A stretch of DNA of 64,000 nt, from NCBI RefSeq assembly GCF_028331445.1, contig NZ_JAQMHX010000020.1:1-64000 (forward strand). Direction: 5' to 3'. The notes under the pieces are model-generated. The model was not told where the DNA came from. It did not search any database and saw nothing but the letters and a program-made list of their open reading frames with translations. This DNA comes from Candidatus Phyllobacterium onerii (GTDB lineage Bacteria > Pseudomonadota > Alphaproteobacteria > Rhizobiales > Rhizobiaceae). This document shows, in pieces, positions 56,694-64,000 of this stretch (positions within the stretch are counted from its first letter, which is position 1; each line of letters starts with the position of its first letter). The translations under genes were made by a program, and so were the position numbers.

Positions 56694-57733
56694 TGGACGC
56701 CAGCAATCACGGCGAACTGGACTGGGTGCTTGTCCTGGCACCCTACAGGAAAGACGCAGCCTATATCGAGATGTTGCTCGTGGAACATGGCATGGTCGTC
56801 AGGGCCTGTGCCGATACCGAGGATCTGGTGCGGAAGCTTCCGCAATCGCCCGGCGTAATCATTGCCACCCACGAGTCCCTCAATCCTCCGACGATCGAGG
56901 CCATCGCAAACCATTTGACCACTCAGCCAAACTGGTCGGACTTGCCAATTTTCGTGCTGTTGGATCGAACAGCACAGCAATCGCGAATCCGGGCGGAACT
57001 GGACAGGCGATGGCCACGCTCACGCCAGCTGTTCTTTCAAAGACCCATCGCTTCCCTGGAGCTTGTGAGCGGCGTGCAATCTGCGCTCCTTGTCCGGTTG
57101 CGCCAGCGGGAAGTCAGAGACTCCATCGAGCGGGAAAGGGAGCTTCGTCTCGAACTCAACCACCGCGTCAAAAATATCCTGGCCAGCGTGACATCGATTT
57201 TTCGCATGACCCGTCGCGGTGCCGACACGATCGATGCTCTTACCGCTGACTTCGAAGGCCGCCTGGGGGCACTGGCCAACGTCCACTCCGCCGTATTCGA
57301 AGCAGGAGGCGACGCCGTCGCACTGAGAGGCATGGTGAACCTCACTCTGGAGCCTTATCGTGCCGACGGGAGGAACAGAATTTATGTCGAAGGGCCTGAT
57401 CTGCTGCTCACCCGCGAGGCGGGGACAACCCTGGCGCTATGCCTGCACGAACTTGTCACAAACGCCCTCAAGTACGGTGCGCTTTCAACCCCGGAGGGAA
57501 GCGTCAGCGTGGTCTGGGAAATTTCTGCCAGCGACACACCGGCGTTGACCCTTGAGTGGGCCGAGACCGGGGGGCCGGCTGTCGCGCCTCCGACGAGGGC
57601 AGGTTACGGAACCAGATACGTGCGTTCGGCGCTGGCTGCCGTCTTTGGAGAAAAGCCCATTGTGACTTTTGATCCTGCCGGCCTGCGGTGCGTTGTCAGT
57701 GGACCGCTTTCGAAGGTCTCACCAAGAGACTGA
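56693..57733 (+). CDS. HWE-family histidine kinase with degenerate receiver
   Basis: A 346-residue soluble kinase. Residues about 10-120 resemble a receiver domain (WVLVLAPYRKDAAYIEMLLV, LPIFVLLDRTAQQ, FFQRPIAS) but the phosphoacceptor position lacks a clear Asp (VIIATHESL). The kinase part starts at ELRLELNHRVKNILASVTSI (phosphorylated His in the H-box), and the ATPase has LCLHELVTNALKYGALSTPE (N-box) and the WxE of the family in TLEWAETGGP, with YGTRYVRSAL near the end. The HWE identity is clear. Translational coupling to the KaiC gene implies they act together, with the upstream single-domain regulator as the probable phosphate acceptor. Confidence 0.88.
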   Translation: MDASNHGELDWVLVLAPYRKDAAYIEMLLVEHGMVVRACADTEDLVRKLPQSPGVIIATHESLNPPTIEAIANHLTTQPNWSDLPIFVLLDRTAQQSRIRAELDRRWPRSRQLFFQRPIASLELVSGVQSALLVRLRQREVRDSIERERELRLELNHRVKNILASVTSIFRMTRRGADTIDALTADFEGRLGALANVHSAVFEAGGDAVALRGMVNLTLEPYRADGRNRIYVEGPDLLLTREAGTTLALCLHELVTNALKYGALSTPEGSVSVVWEISASDTPALTLEWAETGGPAVAPPTRAGYGTRYVRSALAAVFGEKPIVTFDPAGLRCVVSGPLSKVSPRD

Positions 57734-58184
57734 ACCGGTGCCTGCGCCAGGTACCGGGCTCCAGCGCACCAAACGATCCCTGAAAGAATCTCGTATTGGA
57801 TACGCGATTCCTATTCGGCAATAAACCGGCGACTTAAACGTTGTAGACGGGATGCAGCCGAGGGCCGCTTTTGTTTCATCAGTCTGGCGGTTCTACATCA
57901 GCGCCCCGCAATATGACGTGTGGAAGCACACCGCGCTTATCATAGACGTCGTCCCGGGCCGTGGCGGCATGTTTTCGCCCGATAATGGCCGGGAAGGAAG
58001 AGTTCTGACGCGATCAAAAGTCTGCGTCGTTCCGGAGTGATGACTGCAATGTCCAAACAAAGGAGGTGCCAGTTTTCCTTGAACGACCGAGCCACTGTCG
58101 ACTCTGACGAGGGCGATGTTGCCACGCCGGAACGGCGAGAAACGGATCAAGTAAGCAGGACCGATCTCCCGTTTGACAATCGTC
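57734..58184. other. Convergent intergenic, no gene seen
   Basis: Lies between the kinase and the cupredoxin gene. Short frames exist on both strands but nothing is recognisable. Confidence 0.4.
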
Positions 58185-58553
58185 TTATGGCTTGACCGTA
58201 AGACTTGCCTTCATGTTGGGATGGAGACGGCAGTAATACTGCACTGTTCCCACGCTGGTGAGCACAAGGCTTGCAGACTTGCCCGCCGGGATCATGACTT
58301 CCCAGCCTTCTTTGACAGTCGCAGTGTGGACTAAAAAATCCTTGTTGACCCATTCGATCGTGTCACCAATCTTGGCGTCAATCGACACCGGTGAAAACGC
58401 CATTTTTTCGATTGTGACCTGGAGGGTCTCGGCTTTTGCATGAATTGCACTCAGGTGGAGCAAGAGAACCACAGCAGGCAGAAGCTTCCGCCTCGACAAC
58501 ACTGCAGCAGCCCTATTTGAGCTCTGCGGCAACGTGCTCCGCATGCTGTTCAT
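58185..58553 (-). CDS. Periplasmic cupredoxin (amicyanin/plastocyanin-like)
   Basis: A 122-residue blue-copper-type protein. The signal peptide is RRKLLPAVVLLLHLSAIHAKA, cut before ETL. Copper ligands are His76 (LVHTATV), Cys108 and His111 (YYCRLHPNM) and Met114. The spacing C-x2-H-x2-M is that of amicyanin/pseudoazurin-like short cupredoxins. It likely shuttles electrons or binds copper in the periplasm. Its start overlaps the end of the DUF4142 gene by 41 bases, so the two are co-transcribed under the ECF sigma gene upstream. Confidence 0.88.
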   Translation of the reverse strand: MNSMRSTLPQSSNRAAAVLSRRKLLPAVVLLLHLSAIHAKAETLQVTIEKMAFSPVSIDAKIGDTIEWVNKDFLVHTATVKEGWEVMIPAGKSASLVLTSVGTVQYYCRLHPNMKASLTVKP

Positions 58554-59037
58554 GTCCTTGGAATATCTTCAGGCCGGTTTCTAGCAAACTCTTCAACTCT
58601 GCATTGGTCGCCGACGGAATAAGCAGTGTTTCAAGTGCGCCGTTCACCTGCTTGTGATACGCCACTTCATTGTCGACATAGGCTTTGTCGAAAGCCGCAC
58701 CCTTGAGCTTATCGAGTTTTGCCCGCTCGCTGGTTGCAGCTTTGGTGAGCGCTTGGCTGGTATCGTTGTCTTCCGGTGTTACCTTGAGCTTCTTGACAAG
58801 TGACAGCGCCTGCACGTTGACCGCCTCGTGATCGCGAACCATATCCTTGGCAAAGGCGACAACCTCTTTGCTCTTGGATTTGGCAATGGCCTGTTTTGCC
58901 GCATCAATGTCGATAATCCCGGCGGTATAGGCGATGTGCGCGATCTGCGGGTCGGTAGGTTTGTCAGCAGCCTGGGCAAGTGACACACCTCCCAGAAGCG
59001 ACAGTGCGGTCATAATCGCCGTTGTTTGCGAGAACAT
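58513..59037 (-). CDS. DUF4142 periplasmic protein
   Basis: A 174-residue exported protein with signal peptide MFSQTTAIMTALSLLGGVSL AQA. The mature part is the four-helix ferritin-like DUF4142 fold: IAYTAGIIDIDAAKQAIAKS, FAKDMVRDHEAVNVQALSLV (with the His-Glu pair), SERAKLDKLKGAAFDKAYVD, EVAYHKQVNGALETLLI and KIFQGHEQHAEHV. Family members are stress-linked envelope proteins of unknown activity; His-rich helices could bind metal. It stands between the ECF sigma gene and the cupredoxin gene. Confidence 0.88.
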   Translation of the reverse strand: MFSQTTAIMTALSLLGGVSLAQAADKPTDPQIAHIAYTAGIIDIDAAKQAIAKSKSKEVVAFAKDMVRDHEAVNVQALSLVKKLKVTPEDNDTSQALTKAATSERAKLDKLKGAAFDKAYVDNEVAYHKQVNGALETLLIPSATNAELKSLLETGLKIFQGHEQHAEHVAAELK

Positions 59038-59120
59038 AGAAAATCTCCTTCACCCGGATTCCCGGGTTTGTTTTCCGTTGACCGCTATTGGATGGTTCCG
59101 AAGGAAAAAGGTTCCAGGAA

Positions 59121-59813
59121 TTAATCAGGAAAACCGAGGCGTTGCATCACAGCTGCCGTCAGGCGCGCACAGCGGCGGCCCGCAAAAGGAAACGCATCCA
59201 GCAATACCGGACCGATCTGGCCCTCCAGCTCCTTGCGCACCAGCGCACGGGCGCGATGCAGCCGCGTCTTGGCCGTCTGCGGACGGATACCGAGATGCTC
59301 GGCGGTTTCTTCCTGGCTCAGTCCTTCGATTACCCGGGCAATAAAAACAGTGCGATAGATATCCGGTAAGTTGTCGGTCGCCCGTTCCACCATCTGCAGC
59401 ATCTGTCGCTGTGCCATCATCCGCTCCGGATCGTCGCTCGTGTTGAGGGGGAATTGAATGATGTCCGCCTGTGGCGCCAGAACGATTGCTGTTGCAAAAG
59501 CGGACGCATGCCGCTTTTTGCGCAGTCGGCCCAAGGCTTCGTTTATGACGATCCGGGACAGCCACGTCGCAAGCGAAGAATCCCCGCGAAATTTTTCGAG
59601 GTGAACAAATGCCGAGACGTAAGCTTCCTGAATGATATCCTCGGCCTCGCCGTCATTACGCATGATACCGCGCGCGATCCGGAATAGCCCGCGATTGTGG
59701 GTTTGCATGATCAGGCGAAAAGCTTCGCCATCTTGTGCCATGGCGCGGCGAGCAAGTTCAAGATCCTCGATGTGAATGGCTGTAATGACCGTCTTGTTCA
59801 AAACCGCTGACAT
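59121..59813 (-). CDS. ECF sigma factor
   Basis: A 230-residue RNA polymerase sigma factor. Region 2 is IMQTHNRGLFRIARGIMRND, EDIIQEAYVSAFVHLEKFRG and LATWLSRIVINEALGRLRKK; region 4 is NLPDIYRTVFIARVIEGLSQ, EETAEHLGIRPQTAKTRLHR ARALVRKEL. It has a C-terminal extension of about 30 residues (DAFPFAGRRCARLTAAVMQR) that could carry a regulatory element; there is no anti-sigma gene beside it. ATG 59813 follows AGGAG; a start at 59834 is less likely. It probably drives itself and the DUF4142/cupredoxin genes via a GGAACC-type promoter. Confidence 0.9.
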   Translation of the reverse strand: MSAVLNKTVITAIHIEDLELARRAMAQDGEAFRLIMQTHNRGLFRIARGIMRNDGEAEDIIQEAYVSAFVHLEKFRGDSSLATWLSRIVINEALGRLRKKRHASAFATAIVLAPQADIIQFPLNTSDDPERMMAQRQMLQMVERATDNLPDIYRTVFIARVIEGLSQEETAEHLGIRPQTAKTRLHRARALVRKELEGQIGPVLLDAFPFAGRRCARLTAAVMQRLGFPD

Positions 59814-59835
59814 GGCCAATCTCCTGTTGGACATA

Positions 59836-59863
59836 TTAGATGATATTGCCGATGAAAGGTTCC
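59836..59863 (-). promoter_or_regulatory. ECF-type promoter of the sigma gene
   Basis: On the minus strand GGAACC (59858-59863) is followed after 17 bases by TCTAA (59836-59840), 23 bases before the sigma factor start. The pattern resembles RpoE-type ECF promoters and suggests self-activation. Confidence 0.5.
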
Positions 59864-60402
59864 CGCTTTTTTCGCTCCTATGGCATTGAAAGATGCAAGC
59901 CTCCAGACGCGCCGACGCGGATCGGAATTGGATCGAAGCGCCTGAATATATATCTTGTCACCGTGAGAGCGATTGCACCTTGGCTCAACCAGATCTGTTG
60001 GCTCCCTGGAGCGCCGTTCTGCGAAGTGATGACGAGAAGAATGGCGCCGTCATCGATTCGGATTGGTTCAAGCCGACCGGTAGCGAATGTTGTGAAACGG
60101 ACTTCGACGATGGATCAAGACATTGACGCCACAATGGAAGTTGCTCGAAATTCATGTGTTATCGGCATTTTCAAAGGAAGTTTTCCTGACAGGTTCTGTA
60201 GTTGAACAAATGCCAATCCTGAGCAAGGATGGTCAAGATTTTACAGGCTGACCGCCTGGTTCACCGTTTTTATTAATGGCGATTCCCGGTGGCGCGTAAC
60301 GGGGTCAGAATGAACTCTGCCCGCCTGAAAAGTCATGTAAGACGATCAGGTTTTGACAAACTTTGCCAAACTCAGTCAATCTGGGCGCAAATGGAGGCTT
60401 GA
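59864..60402. other. Intergenic, no gene seen
   Basis: About 540 bases between the sigma factor and the toxin-antitoxin pair. Frames are short and without family match. Confidence 0.4.
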
Positions 60403-60657
60403 ATGGCTACTATGAACGTATCTCTACCGGACCAAATGAAAGATTGGGTCGAAGCCCAGGCAAGGACCGGGCGATACGCCAATGCTAGTGATTATGTGCG
60501 CGATCTGATTCGAAGGGACCAAACGCGTAGTGATAAGATTGTTGCCATGCAACGCTTCGTCGATAACGGTCTCAAAAGTGGTGTTGGCAGCCGGTCGAAG
60601 GACGAGCTCTTCGCTGCGGCTGCCGCGCAAACGGAAACGCCGCGCGCCAGCAGATAA
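60403..60657 (+). CDS. parD: ParD-family antitoxin
   Basis: An 84-residue type II antitoxin. The ribbon-helix-helix DNA-binding part is MATMNVSLPDQMKDWVEAQA followed by YANASDYVRDLIRRDQ, the ParD/CopG signature; the C-terminal tail (RFVDNGLKSGVGSRSKDELF) wraps the toxin. It neutralises ParE and represses its own operon. Its stop overlaps the parE start (TAATG), the usual arrangement. Such pairs stabilise plasmids and genomic islands. Confidence 0.92.
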   Translation: MATMNVSLPDQMKDWVEAQARTGRYANASDYVRDLIRRDQTRSDKIVAMQRFVDNGLKSGVGSRSKDELFAAAAAQTETPRASR

Positions 60658-60950
60658 TGCGTTTTAGCCTTTCTGTCGAAGCGGAAGAGGATATCATCGC
60701 CTTCACCGAGGAAGGTATCCGCATATTCGGAGCGCTACAGGCCAGGCGGTACCATGACGACTTGTTCGCGGTCCTTGAACTGATCGCCGCAAATCCCCGA
60801 ACGGCGCGTGAGCGAGAAGGGATTTCGCCGCCGGTCAGGATCCATCCGTTCAAAGCCCATCTGATTGTCTACCGCATCGAAGAGAAGGGAGCCATTTTCG
60901 TGATCCGAATACGCCATGGACTTGAAGATTGGGCCAGCGAACCTGCTTAG
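60657..60950 (+). CDS. parE: ParE-family toxin
   Basis: A 97-residue RelE/ParE-fold toxin: FSLSVEAEEDIIAFTEEGIR, GALQARRYHDDLFAVLELIA, NPRTAREREGISPPVRIHPF and HLIVYRIEEKGAIFVIRIRH GLEDW. ParE proteins of this type poison DNA gyrase. The conserved R and the C-terminal RxxHxxxDW are present, so it looks intact. Coupled to the antitoxin gene. Confidence 0.92.
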   Translation: MRFSLSVEAEEDIIAFTEEGIRIFGALQARRYHDDLFAVLELIAANPRTAREREGISPPVRIHPFKAHLIVYRIEEKGAIFVIRIRHGLEDWASEPA

Positions 60951-61320
60951 GGTCCGCCGATTGAACAGACAAGCGCAGTTGCTTTTAAAGCAATCACCGC
61001 TGGGAATGTAACAGACGGCCTGACATTCTTTAAGTTGCTGTTATGCTGCTGAATCATCCCCCGCATATTGTTTCAGGATCGATGGTTCAACTCCCATCAA
61101 GACGACCATAGTGCCTGCTTATGGCTCAAAGCGGTCATTTGAGCCAGTTCGTTACGCACCTTCTAGTTGTTGCATCCGACTGCAGCCAATGCCTTCCCCT
61201 AAGGTCGATGGCGGTCAAGCTGGAACGGTGTTACCTTGGGCGTGGGGATTCAATTTGGACGGCGTCGCGTTTTGGCATGCGGTGTGTTGGAGACGGTCGA
61301 GCGACGTTGGGGGAAACAAC
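60951..61320. other. Intergenic, no gene seen
   Basis: Contains the likely promoter of the outer-membrane protein gene. The plus frame runs through from 61111 but the signal-peptide start at 61321 is far better supported. Confidence 0.4.
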
Positions 61321-62109
61321 ATGAAATATTCCATTTCGTTGATAGCATTGATCGCAGCTGGTCTTCTGGCAGCAAGTCCCGTGCGTGCCGCCGACATCAC
61401 GTCGCCGATGGCACCCGAACTCAAGCAGACCGAGAGGGATGGTTGGACGTTTGCCATTGCCCCGTATTTCTGGGCTGCGGGCATGTCCGGTGACGCCGGG
61501 CTTTTCGGTTTGCCGACCGTGCATCTCGACATGGACTTCGGCGACATTTTGAAGAATCTCGACTTTGCCGCCATGGCGATCGGCGAGGCGCGCTACGACC
61601 GTTACAGCCTGTTCACCGACATCTTGTACACCAAGATCTCGAGTGGCCGCGCCACGCCGCGAGGCATCATTGCCGGAAGCGTCGACGTTTCGTCCGAAAC
61701 ATTTGCCGGCCTCGTCGGTGCCGGCTATTCGGTTCTGCAAAATGAGCGGGGCAATCTCGATATTGTCGGAGGCCTGAGGGTCTGGCACGCCAGCACGGAC
61801 ATTTCGTTCAGCGGCGGCATCCTCGACGGCCGCGGCCGGAGCGACGGGGCGACCTGGGTCGATGGTCTCGCCGGACTGCGCGGCAAATATTCCATCACCG
61901 ACAAGGTATATCTGACAGGGTGGGGCCTTGTCGGCGGTGGCGGCGCGAATGTCGACTGGGATGTCGCAGGCGGCATCGGCTACAGTTTCAACGACAAGAT
62001 CTCGGCCGTTGCGGGCTATCGGGCGCTTGGTGTCGACTACAGCGATGACGGCTTCGTCTTCGATGTCGTCCAGCAGGGACCGATCTTCGGCGTCGTCATG
62101 CATTTCTGA
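61321..62109 (+). CDS. Outer-membrane beta-barrel protein
   Basis: A 262-residue exported protein with signal peptide MKYSISLIALIAAGLLAASP VRA. The mature protein is rich in alternating aromatic/Gly strands (WTFAIAPYFWAAGMSGDAGL, FTDILYTKISSG, TFAGLVGAGYSVLQ, VYLTGWGLVGGGGANVDWDV, ISAVAGYRALGVDY) and ends in the barrel signature GVVMHF with a terminal Phe. It resembles OmpW/OmpA-barrel-like hypothetical proteins of Rhizobiales. GGGGG lies before the ATG. Function unknown; a porin-like or structural outer-membrane role is likely. Confidence 0.8.
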   Translation: MKYSISLIALIAAGLLAASPVRAADITSPMAPELKQTERDGWTFAIAPYFWAAGMSGDAGLFGLPTVHLDMDFGDILKNLDFAAMAIGEARYDRYSLFTDILYTKISSGRATPRGIIAGSVDVSSETFAGLVGAGYSVLQNERGNLDIVGGLRVWHASTDISFSGGILDGRGRSDGATWVDGLAGLRGKYSITDKVYLTGWGLVGGGGANVDWDVAGGIGYSFNDKISAVAGYRALGVDYSDDGFVFDVVQQGPIFGVVMHF

Positions 62110-62170
62110 GCGGGAAGCCGTAAACGCAAAATTCACGCTGCGCCAAAGCGGCCTGAGCTTTGCGAATAAC

Positions 62171-62998
62171 TCAATAGCACGGTGGTAGCGGATAATAGCC
62201 GCATTGCGGGTAGTAATATGGATTGGCAGCCGCCGCACCTAGGGCAGCACCTGCTACCGCGCCGGCTGCCACCGCACCGCTGCCATACCAGGCACCGTGA
62301 TAGACCGGAGCATGCCAGTAGGTCCCGCCGACGTGGGCAACATTGACGTCACCGACATGGGCGTAGCCTCCATGGAAATCTCCTGCAGCAAAGTCGCCGC
62401 CACGGAAGCCGCCTCCGCCGAAGTTCCCACCCCCGGCAAATCCGCCTCCATGGAAACCGCCTCCGCCAAATCCGCCGCCGCCGAAGCTTCCACCGAAATG
62501 ATCGATGAAAAGCGCTGCTGGCCCGGACCCACCATCCAGGCTTCCTTCAAGAACCATAACGTCGAATGTGAGATTGCCGCCGTCGAGCTTCGGAGATTTG
62601 AGGGTGACGACAGCGTCACTCACACCCGATCCGTCGCCGCCGAGCACGGATACCGTGGCGTTTGGCGGGTCAACGGCAAAGTTGTCCTTGCCCTCATCCC
62701 ACTGCATGATGAACTGCTCGGTGGCGACATGTCCTGCGGCCCGCACCGGACGGTCGGCAAAGACGATGGAATTTGCCGACACGCCGGTGAGAACAAGCTT
62801 GCCGCCGTCAAGCTTGGCTCCTGCCGAATTGATGACTGCAAGTGACGGCACAGGGCCGGTCGGCGTGACAGTCCCGATGGTTTTTTGCAAGGGCACACTT
62901 GGTTTCTTGGCCGAATCCTGGGCGAATGCTGCCGTCGTTGCCAACGCCAAACCTGCGGCAACGGCCATAGAGCCGGCGATGGGATGGTTGATCTTCAT
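62171..62998 (-). CDS. Exported glycine-rich protein
   Basis: A 275-residue protein with signal peptide PIAGSMAVAAGLALATTAAF AQD. Residues about 35-165 form a beta-rich domain (ANSIVFADRPVRAAGHVATE, LKSPKLDGGNLTFDVMVLEG). Residues about 170-215 are a Gly-rich repeat (GGGGFGGGGF-type), followed by a hydrophobic Ala/Gly segment (AVAAGAVAGAALGAAAA) and a Tyr/Pro/Cys tail (NPYYYPQCGYYPLPPCY). It is coupled to the HAD phosphatase gene (stop/start overlap). The family is unnamed; a surface or envelope role is inferred. Confidence 0.7.
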   Translation of the reverse strand: MKINHPIAGSMAVAAGLALATTAAFAQDSAKKPSVPLQKTIGTVTPTGPVPSLAVINSAGAKLDGGKLVLTGVSANSIVFADRPVRAAGHVATEQFIMQWDEGKDNFAVDPPNATVSVLGGDGSGVSDAVVTLKSPKLDGGNLTFDVMVLEGSLDGGSGPAALFIDHFGGSFGGGGFGGGGFHGGGFAGGGNFGGGGFRGGDFAAGDFHGGYAHVGDVNVAHVGGTYWHAPVYHGAWYGSGAVAAGAVAGAALGAAAANPYYYPQCGYYPLPPCY

Positions 62999-64000
62999 AA
63001 CGATATCCTCCGAGTTGTCGGGAAAGTTGCCGATCGGTCCGCAACGTCCGGACGTGCGTCACTTTTCGGGAAAGACTGTTTCCAGTCGGCCTTCATGTCG
63101 ACAACGGCCCACTGGTTGACGGCGGCCGCATCAAGCGCCGTGTCGAGGCGACCGAACTCCGTATTGCGGTCGTAGGCATATTCGCGCTCCACATCGGTGT
63201 GGTGGATAATCATCCCGAAACCGGGTTTGTCGCCCAAAGTCGTCGACTGCAGCATCTCAAGGTCGCCATCGGAATTGCCGAAGGCTGCGATAGGACGGCG
63301 GCCAATGTGCTCGTTGATACTAACGGGCTTGCCGGCCTTATCGTCAATGAAGTTGACTTGCGGCAGCCGCATCAAGGTCGGCGCGCCATCCTTCATCTCG
63401 AATTGCGTCTTGATCGACGAGCCGACGACCTGTTCGGGCGGGACGCCATAGACCTTGTCCGTCCATGGCCGCATCATCTCGATGCCGCCACCCGAGACGA
63501 TGAAGGTCTTGAAGCCGCTGGCGCGCAAATAGGTAAGGAGTTCGAGCATCGGCTGGTAGACGAGCTCGGTGTAGGGCTTCTTGAATCGCGGATCACGCGC
63601 GGTTGCCATCCAGTCGGTGACGATCGTCTGGAACTCCTCGTGGGTCATTCCGGCGTGCGTCGCCATGATGAGTTCCAACAGCCCCTTTTCGCCGGCTGCG
63701 GCAAGGGTTTTCATATCGCCCTCAAGCACCGCCTTGAATGGCTGTGTGTCCTTCCATTCCGGATGCGATGCGGCCTCGGCCTTTACCCGGTCAAGGGCGA
63801 AAGCGAGCTGAGTGTAGATCGGATGCTCGACCCACAAGGTGCCGTCATTGTCGAACACGGCGATGCGTTCCGGCTCGGCGACGAAGTCGGGTGTGTTCTC
63901 TGTGGTCACCTTCTTGACGACTCGACGATGGCAGCCTTTGGTGCCGTGTCGTTCCACGACGGCAGCGGATCCGTCTGACCCTGCGCCGTTGCGACAGCCA
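62995..64000 (-). pseudogene. HAD-family acid phosphatase-like protein, partial, frameshifted
   Basis: The gene enters from beyond the right edge. Near the edge the frame gives AVATAQGQTDPLPSWNDTAP KAAIVE, the end of a signal region; then one base is missing (GAGTCGTC where GAGTTCGTC would keep frame) near 63925, after which VKKVTTENTPDFVAEPERIA and VFDNDGTLWVEHPIYTQLAF continue with the HAD nucleophile motif DNDGT. Later motifs are FKTFIVSGGGIEMMRPW, then IGRRPIAAFGNSDGDLEML. The catalytic core is complete. Either a fresh null mutation or a sequencing error. Predicted to be an exported nonspecific phosphatase. Confidence 0.75.

Overview
The window looks like an accessory replicon or accessory chromosomal region of a plant- or soil-associated alphaproteobacterium of the order Rhizobiales (Phyllobacterium/Mesorhizobium/Rhizobium-like). 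The evidence is the gene families present (DUF982, DUF2270, DUF3072, DUF2291, HWE histidine kinase, class III cyclases, EcfG-type promoter, an alpha-r14/cuckoo-type small RNA), the dense set of sugar and sugar-acid transporters, and the base composition. No tRNA, rRNA, replication origin or CRISPR array was seen. Genus level is inference only.

Layout. 1-5.5 kb: small stress and unknown proteins, an EamA transporter remnant and a c-di-GMP GAF-GGDEF-EAL gene broken by one frameshift. 5.5-12.8 kb: an orphan ABC binding protein, a secreted alpha/beta hydrolase, an adenylate cyclase, a membrane diguanylate cyclase and a DUF2270 membrane protein, with decayed genes between them. 13.1-14.0 kb: two truncated genes joined head to head. 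14.6-20.8 kb: a GntR regulator divergent from an operon of a NitT/TauT-type ABC transporter, an arabinonate-dehydratase-like IlvD/Edd enzyme and an RraA-like aldolase. 20.9-33.1 kb: a mosaic of intact genes (rsgA, selO, SemiSWEET, DUF3072, MocR regulator, cupin, HD protein, quinone oxidoreductase) and many relics, including three cyclase relics and an EAL relic. 33.8-49.5 kb: a D-apiose/D-apionate catabolic locus with a TRAP transporter, kinase, RuBisCO-like protein, ApnO, ribose-type ABC transporter with DUF2291, ApsD, ApnL and two FadR-type regulators. 49.7-53.2 kb: IS30 and YhcG remnants, a three-hairpin anti-Shine-Dalgarno small RNA and a CIRCE-controlled groESL pair. 53.5-64 kb: cold shock protein, a response regulator/KaiC/HWE-kinase set, an ECF sigma/DUF4142/cupredoxin set, a ParDE toxin-antitoxin pair, an outer-membrane barrel protein, and a glycine-rich exported protein beside a HAD phosphatase that runs off the window.

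How the genes work together. In the 33.8-49.5 kb locus the proposed route is: the ABC transporter imports D-apiose, ApsD oxidises it to apionolactone, ApnL opens the lactone, ApnO makes 3-oxo-isoapionate, the DUF1537 kinase phosphorylates it and the RuBisCO-like protein cleaves it. The TRAP transporter probably brings in an acid intermediate. The 15-21 kb operon probably imports and dehydrates another sugar acid. Several stress features (EcfG promoter, CIRCE, ECF sigma, cold shock protein, small RNA) and signalling genes (c-di-GMP, cAMP, KaiC) fit life in a changing plant or soil habitat. The high density of frame-broken genes marks the non-operon parts as a region of active decay.
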